Positions 13,560 through 17,206 of a stretch of 17,206 nt of DNA are shown here, piece after piece. The DNA comes from an uncultured Lachnobacterium sp. (lineage in GTDB: Bacteria; Bacillota; Clostridia; Lachnospirales; Lachnospiraceae), in assembly GCA_945971355.1 (NCBI GenBank), contig CAMFPD010000023.1, forward strand, positions 1 through 17,206, read 5' to 3'. Under the pieces are notes generated by a model that was given only the letters and a program-made list of their open reading frames with translations, searched no databases and had not been told where the DNA came from. Position numbers and translations under genes: made by a program. Position 1 is the first letter of the stretch, and every line of letters starts with the position of its first letter.

Positions 13560-15704
13560 CTACTCAGTCGCTCCACCCGGATCAAGGATAAGTGCAATAC
13601 TTCCATCACCAAGCTGGGTGCATCCAGACAAGCCCTTTACTTTCTTCACATAAGAAGGGATTGGCTTAACAACGATTTCCTGCTTTCCAACAAGTCGATC
13701 CACAAAGAGACAAACCTTTCTGTCATCGACTTCCACAATAACCATCATTCCATCTTCAACATCGGTCACACATTCTTTTATTCCGTACCAGTCACCTATA
13801 CGTCTTACAGGATAACATTCTCCACGTATCATGACACTCTCTGAGCCTCCCGGCTCATGAATCATCATATCCTCTGTAACACTTACAAATTCCTTGACAA
13901 CTCCCGTCTCTATGACAAATGAAGAATTACCAACCTCCATTACAATTCCATCTACAATTGCAAGTGTTAATGGAATTTTAAGACTCATTGTACTTCCTAC
14001 ACCAGCAGTACTTTCAATCTCAAGAGTACCGCCAATCTCCTGTATATTCGATACAACAACATCCATTCCGACGCCTCTGCCCGAGTACTCTGTAACCTTC
14101 TCATTTGTTGAAAAACCTGGCATTGTAATAAACTGGAACACTTCTTTATCTGAATAAGATGCATCGCTTCTGGCAGGATCAAGAAGCCCTTGTTTTCTTG
14201 CCTTTGCAAGAATCTTTTCTCTATCAAGACCAGCTCCGTTATCAGTGACTGAAATCCATACCTTTCCAGATTCTGTCTTTGCTGATAATGTAACTTTTCC
14301 TCTTTCTGGCTTACCCGCTGCGATTCTCTCTTCCTTGCTCTCAATACCATGATCTACAGAATTTCGAACAAGATGCATAAGAGGATCAGAAATATGCTCT
14401 ATAATATTCTTATCTACCTCTGTTCCCTCTCCAACCATCTCAAAATCGATGTCCTTGCCAAGCTTTCTTGACACATCAAATACAATTCGATTCATTTTCT
14501 GGAATGTGTTTGTAAGAGGAACCATTCGCATGGACATAATAACATTCTGCAAGTCTGTAGATATCTTTGACATCTGGGCTGCGGCCTTATTAAAGTTATC
14601 TAGCTTAAGCCCGGGAACCTTTAAATCTGGATTTTGTAACACTACAGACTCTGAGATAACAAGCTCACCTATCAAATCCATAAGCATATCCATCTTGTGA
14701 ATGTCAACACTGATAAATGCTGTTTTCTCACCCTTTTGCTTTTTATCCTTTGCAAGCTTTTTCGCTTTTCCCGGTTCCTTTGACTGAACTACGAAATCAC
14801 CAGGCTTTACTTCCTTCGGTGCCTCTTTTTTACCATCCTGCCCAGCCCTCTTCTCTATCTCCTCAACAGAAGAATCCAAATCGATTAGAATTTCAGAACC
14901 TATTCCATCAAAGCCCTTTTTGTACTCAGCTTCGCTACATTCATAAATTTCAACCTTCTTGATGTCATATCCTGGTTTAATTATTTTTTGCAGTTCTTCC
15001 TCGCCCTTTTGTGTTTTAAGAAGGATTTTAAAGCCTTCCTGAAGAATCTTCTCCGCACTGCCTTCATTTGAAATAATATCGTCCGGCTCATATATTATCT
15101 CTTCTGCAATAGACTTAAGGGCATATACTGTCTTATATGCATGCACATTAGCCAGTTCAATCTCCGGATAATACGCAAGATATATTCTGTAAAAATGACT
15201 ATTTGTAATAGCAGCTGCTGTAGGCGGAATGTAAAACTGCATAGGCGAAGCTTCCTTCTCTTGTTCCTTCCCCTCAGCCTTACCGCTAGATTTTTTCCCC
15301 TTTATTTTATTTAAAAACTGATCTAACTCTTCTATCAGCTCTGTTGAATCGCCGTCTGCATCCTCGCCATTTTGTATTTTATCCAACTCATCAGTGATGA
15401 AATCAGATACCTTAAGTACATACTCCACAAGCTCAACATGTGGAACATTCTTCGGATGTGACTCTCTCAAAAAGTAAAATACATCTTCAAGCTTATGCGC
15501 AACTTCAGTGATGTCATCATACATCATAATCGCTGAAGATCCCTTGATAGTGTGCATAGTTCTAAATATTTCGTTTATGCTATCCTCATCAAAATACTCT
15601 TCATCCTTCTGATCAAGAACAATTTCCTGAAGTGCTTCCAAAAGCTGAGTATTTTCGAACAGGTAAGCGTCCAGCATATCCTGTGTATTAAACTCAATAC
15701 CCAT
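13560..15704 (-). CDS. cheA: CheA chemotaxis histidine kinase
   Basis: A 714-residue CheA with all five domains. P1/HPt (about 1-135) has TMHTIKGSSA, with phospho-acceptor His51. A P2-type domain (about 168-258) should dock the response regulators. A long charged Lys/Glu linker (about 285-330) follows. P3 dimerisation contains DMLMDLIGELVISESVV (about 339-355). The P4 ATPase has HLVRNSVDHGIE (444-455), DNGAGL (488-493) and GRGVGMD (542-548). The P5 CheW-like domain covers about 575-714 and ends LALILDPGG-like (IALILDPGG). The protein is cytoplasmic, bound to receptors through CheW. GGAG lies eight bases before the ATG at 15704. It sits between a stand-alone receiver gene and cheW, the expected substrate and partner. 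Confidence 0.97.
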   Translation of the reverse strand: MGIEFNTQDMLDAYLFENTQLLEALQEIVLDQKDEEYFDEDSINEIFRTMHTIKGSSAIMMYDDITEVAHKLEDVFYFLRESHPKNVPHVELVEYVLKVSDFITDELDKIQNGEDADGDSTELIEELDQFLNKIKGKKSSGKAEGKEQEKEASPMQFYIPPTAAAITNSHFYRIYLAYYPEIELANVHAYKTVYALKSIAEEIIYEPDDIISNEGSAEKILQEGFKILLKTQKGEEELQKIIKPGYDIKKVEIYECSEAEYKKGFDGIGSEILIDLDSSVEEIEKRAGQDGKKEAPKEVKPGDFVVQSKEPGKAKKLAKDKKQKGEKTAFISVDIHKMDMLMDLIGELVISESVVLQNPDLKVPGLKLDNFNKAAAQMSKISTDLQNVIMSMRMVPLTNTFQKMNRIVFDVSRKLGKDIDFEMVGEGTEVDKNIIEHISDPLMHLVRNSVDHGIESKEERIAAGKPERGKVTLSAKTESGKVWISVTDNGAGLDREKILAKARKQGLLDPARSDASYSDKEVFQFITMPGFSTNEKVTEYSGRGVGMDVVVSNIQEIGGTLEIESTAGVGSTMSLKIPLTLAIVDGIVMEVGNSSFVIETGVVKEFVSVTEDMMIHEPGGSESVMIRGECYPVRRIGDWYGIKECVTDVEDGMMVIVEVDDRKVCLFVDRLVGKQEIVVKPIPSYVKKVKGLSGCTQLGDGSIALILDPGGATE

Positions 15705-15737
15705 TCTCTCTTCTCCTTTCGGTATTTATAAACTCCT

Positions 15738-16133
15738 CTAGTCAATTAAACCAAGCTTTTTAAGTGCCTGCTCAAATCTAGTCTGATCAATTGGCTTACC
15801 TGAATAAATTGTGCATCCAAGGTTAAATGCCATCTTAACATTCTTCTCCTCATTAAGAGCAGTAGCCATGATAACTTTAACCTGCTTTTCCTCTGGAATA
15901 TTTCTCTCCTTTTCAAGGTTACGAATTCCCATTAATGCCTGATATCCGTCCATAACTGGCATCATAATATCCAGACATACCAAATCATATGGCTCGTCCT
16001 CCTCCAAAGCCAGCATAAAAGCATCTACAGCCTCCATACCATCTACAGTAACATCACAATCACCATACTTTGATAAGAAATTCGCCATAAATTTACGTGT
16101 TACAAAATCGTCCTCAGCTAATAAAATCTTCAT
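15738..16133 (-). CDS. Stand-alone CheY-like response regulator
   Basis: A single receiver domain of 131 residues counted from the ATG at 16133. Relative to that start it has LLAEDD (Asp8/Asp9), acceptor Asp55 in LVCLDIMMPVMDGYQAL, Thr91 (IMATALNEEKNV) and Lys113 (SGKPID). A GTG at 16145 would add four residues, but it has no usable ribosome site. The ATG has GGAGG at 5-nt spacing, so I chose the ATG. The sequence (CDVTVDGMEAVDAF, LGLID end) resembles a class of free receivers often found with CheA or HPt proteins more than the flagellar-switch CheY, so its target is open. The likely phosphodonor is the CheA encoded 33 bp downstream. The residue before Lys-Pro is Gly, where most receivers have a bulky one. 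Confidence 0.93.
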   Translation of the reverse strand: MKILLAEDDFVTRKFMANFLSKYGDCDVTVDGMEAVDAFMLALEEDEPYDLVCLDIMMPVMDGYQALMGIRNLEKERNIPEEKQVKVIMATALNEEKNVKMAFNLGCTIYSGKPIDQTRFEQALKKLGLID

Positions 16134-16148
16134 ATAATCCTCCACTCC

Positions 16149-17177
16149 TTACATCTGATTCAACAAACTATATGTCTTCTTTGCTATATCTCCCAGTTTC
16201 TCCTGATATTGTACTGCGCCAATATCATATGCCACCTTTGGCATTCCATAAACCACACAACTTGCTTCATCCTGTCCTATGGTTTTTGCACCAGCATCTC
16301 TCATGGCCTTAAGTCCCTTGGCTCCATCGCCTCCCATACCTGTCAAAATAATACCTATTGCATTCCTTCCAACATTCTTGGCCACTGAGTCGAACAGAAC
16401 ATCCACAGAAGGACAATGACCGTTTACTTTTGGTGCTTTCTTCAGGGAAACCTGATAATTTCCCCCGACCTTTACAAGTGACATCTGGCGGTCGCCTCCT
16501 GGAGCTAACAGAACAAGTCCCTGCTCTACCACATCTCCATTCTCAGCTTCCTTAACCCTGCACTTACACTGATTATCCAATCTCTTCGCATACATCTCTG
16601 TAAAGCCAGCAGGCATATGCTGAACAATTACCGTCCCAGGCACATCTGCTGGGAACTCCTTCACCACAGAAGCAATTGCTTCTGTACCTCCCGTGGATGC
16701 TCCTATTGCAATAATCACATCCTTGTTATCTTTTTTTGCACTTTTATTTTCTACAACATGGGCAGATTGTTTTATTCTGCTGATTTTTGCTGTAGATGCA
16801 ACCTTTATCTTAACTGGTAATTCATTTACCAGAAAGGCTTCTAACTCTTTTTGATTTGTCGCAACAGGCTTTGCCACAAAATCAACAGCTCCCGCCTGCA
16901 TCGCATCAAATACCTTCTCACTGAGTGCACTAAGTACAATCACTGGCATCGGATACTGTGGCATAAGCTTGCGTAAAAACTCAAGCCCGCTCATCTTGGG
17001 AAGCTCTATATCTAATGTCATAACATCAGGTTTAAATCGTATAATTTTATCTCTTGCCTCATAAGGATCAGTGGCAGTGGCAACTACCTGAATTGCTGGG
17101 TCCTTATTGAGATTTGCCACTAATAACTCCCGAAAAACCAAGGAATCTTCCACAACCAAAACCTTTATTTGCCGCAT
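16149..17177 (-). CDS. cheB: CheB protein-glutamate methylesterase/deamidase
   Basis: A 342-residue two-domain enzyme that removes methyl groups from chemoreceptor glutamates and deamidates glutamines, resetting receptor activity. The receiver (about 1-120) has Asp11, acceptor Asp56 (VMTLDIELPKMSG), Ser83 and Lys103. A linker of about 30 residues leads to the catalytic domain (about 152-342). The Ser-His-Asp triad is Ser161 (GASTGG), His187 (VQHMPAGF) and Asp284 (LTGMGGDG). GAGG lies seven bases before the ATG at 17177. The methyltransferase CheR is not in the window. The ATG overlaps the stop of a possible upstream gene by one base (TGATG). CheA-dependent phosphorylation of Asp56 should activate it. 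Confidence 0.97.
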   Translation of the reverse strand: MRQIKVLVVEDSLVFRELLVANLNKDPAIQVVATATDPYEARDKIIRFKPDVMTLDIELPKMSGLEFLRKLMPQYPMPVIVLSALSEKVFDAMQAGAVDFVAKPVATNQKELEAFLVNELPVKIKVASTAKISRIKQSAHVVENKSAKKDNKDVIIAIGASTGGTEAIASVVKEFPADVPGTVIVQHMPAGFTEMYAKRLDNQCKCRVKEAENGDVVEQGLVLLAPGGDRQMSLVKVGGNYQVSLKKAPKVNGHCPSVDVLFDSVAKNVGRNAIGIILTGMGGDGAKGLKAMRDAGAKTIGQDEASCVVYGMPKVAYDIGAVQYQEKLGDIAKKTYSLLNQM

Positions 17178-17206
17178 CAGCTTACCTCTATTCCATAATT
17201 ATTTTC
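17177..17206 (-). CDS. C-terminal end of an unidentified upstream gene (cut by window edge)
   Basis: Ten codons open at the right edge end with TGA at 17179-17177 (peptide ENNYGIEVS). The stop shares its A with the cheB ATG in a TGATG overlap, the classic sign of translational coupling within an operon. Only chance length is available, so the product cannot be named. Confidence 0.35.
   Translation of the reverse strand, partial: ENNYGIEVS

Noticed and set aside
16134..16145. GTG start four codons upstream for the stand-alone receiver
   Set aside because: The only ribosome-site-like bases are directly against the GTG, while the ATG at 16133 has GGAGG at ideal spacing and gives the usual family N-terminus.

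Overview
The window looks like a chromosomal segment of a low-GC, Gram-positive anaerobe, most likely a motile member of the Lachnospiraceae (Butyrivibrio, Pseudobutyrivibrio, Roseburia or Lachnospira type). The reasons are AT-rich DNA, strong GGAGG-type ribosome binding sites, a class B sortase, large hybrid histidine kinases of the kind common in that family, and Firmicutes-style CheA, CheB and CheW. This placement is inferred from protein style and not from a database match.

Layout. Positions 1-1574 hold a leftward two-gene unit: a TetR-family regulator, then a GH2 beta-galactosidase-type glycosidase cut off by the window edge. A 198-bp divergent region (1575-1772) follows. It holds a well-formed promoter for each direction and two matching 21-bp-spaced GAAAC/GTTTC dyads that bracket the regulator's promoter. 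Rightward from it runs larC (1773-3143), a nickel-insertion protein for the lactate racemase-type cofactor.

The convergent gap 3144-3655 holds two copies, in opposite orientation, of a roughly 205-bp structured element. Each is bounded by GGGCTGCCC inverted ends and folds into a long interrupted hairpin. The two copies keep the same internal loops and apical loop sequence, while their stem base pairs differ in a compensated way. I could not match it to a named family, and it is the strongest candidate for something undescribed here.

From 17206 down to 3656 everything is transcribed leftward with short gaps, as one long array: (end of an unknown gene)-cheB-response regulator-cheA-cheW-MCP-[hairpin terminator]-hybrid kinase with HPt-hybrid kinase with a C-terminal DegV-like domain-greA-like-repeat-containing hypothetical-class B sortase-hypothetical.

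How the genes work together. The MCP, CheW, CheA and CheB form a chemosensory signalling core with a stand-alone receiver as likely phosphate acceptor. Two membrane hybrid kinases follow, separated by 4 bp. Only one carries an HPt domain, so they may share a phosphorelay. One of them ends in a fatty-acid-binding-type DegV domain, an unusual fusion. The distal genes (Gre factor, sortase and two uncharacterised proteins) are co-directional but functionally unrelated on sight.
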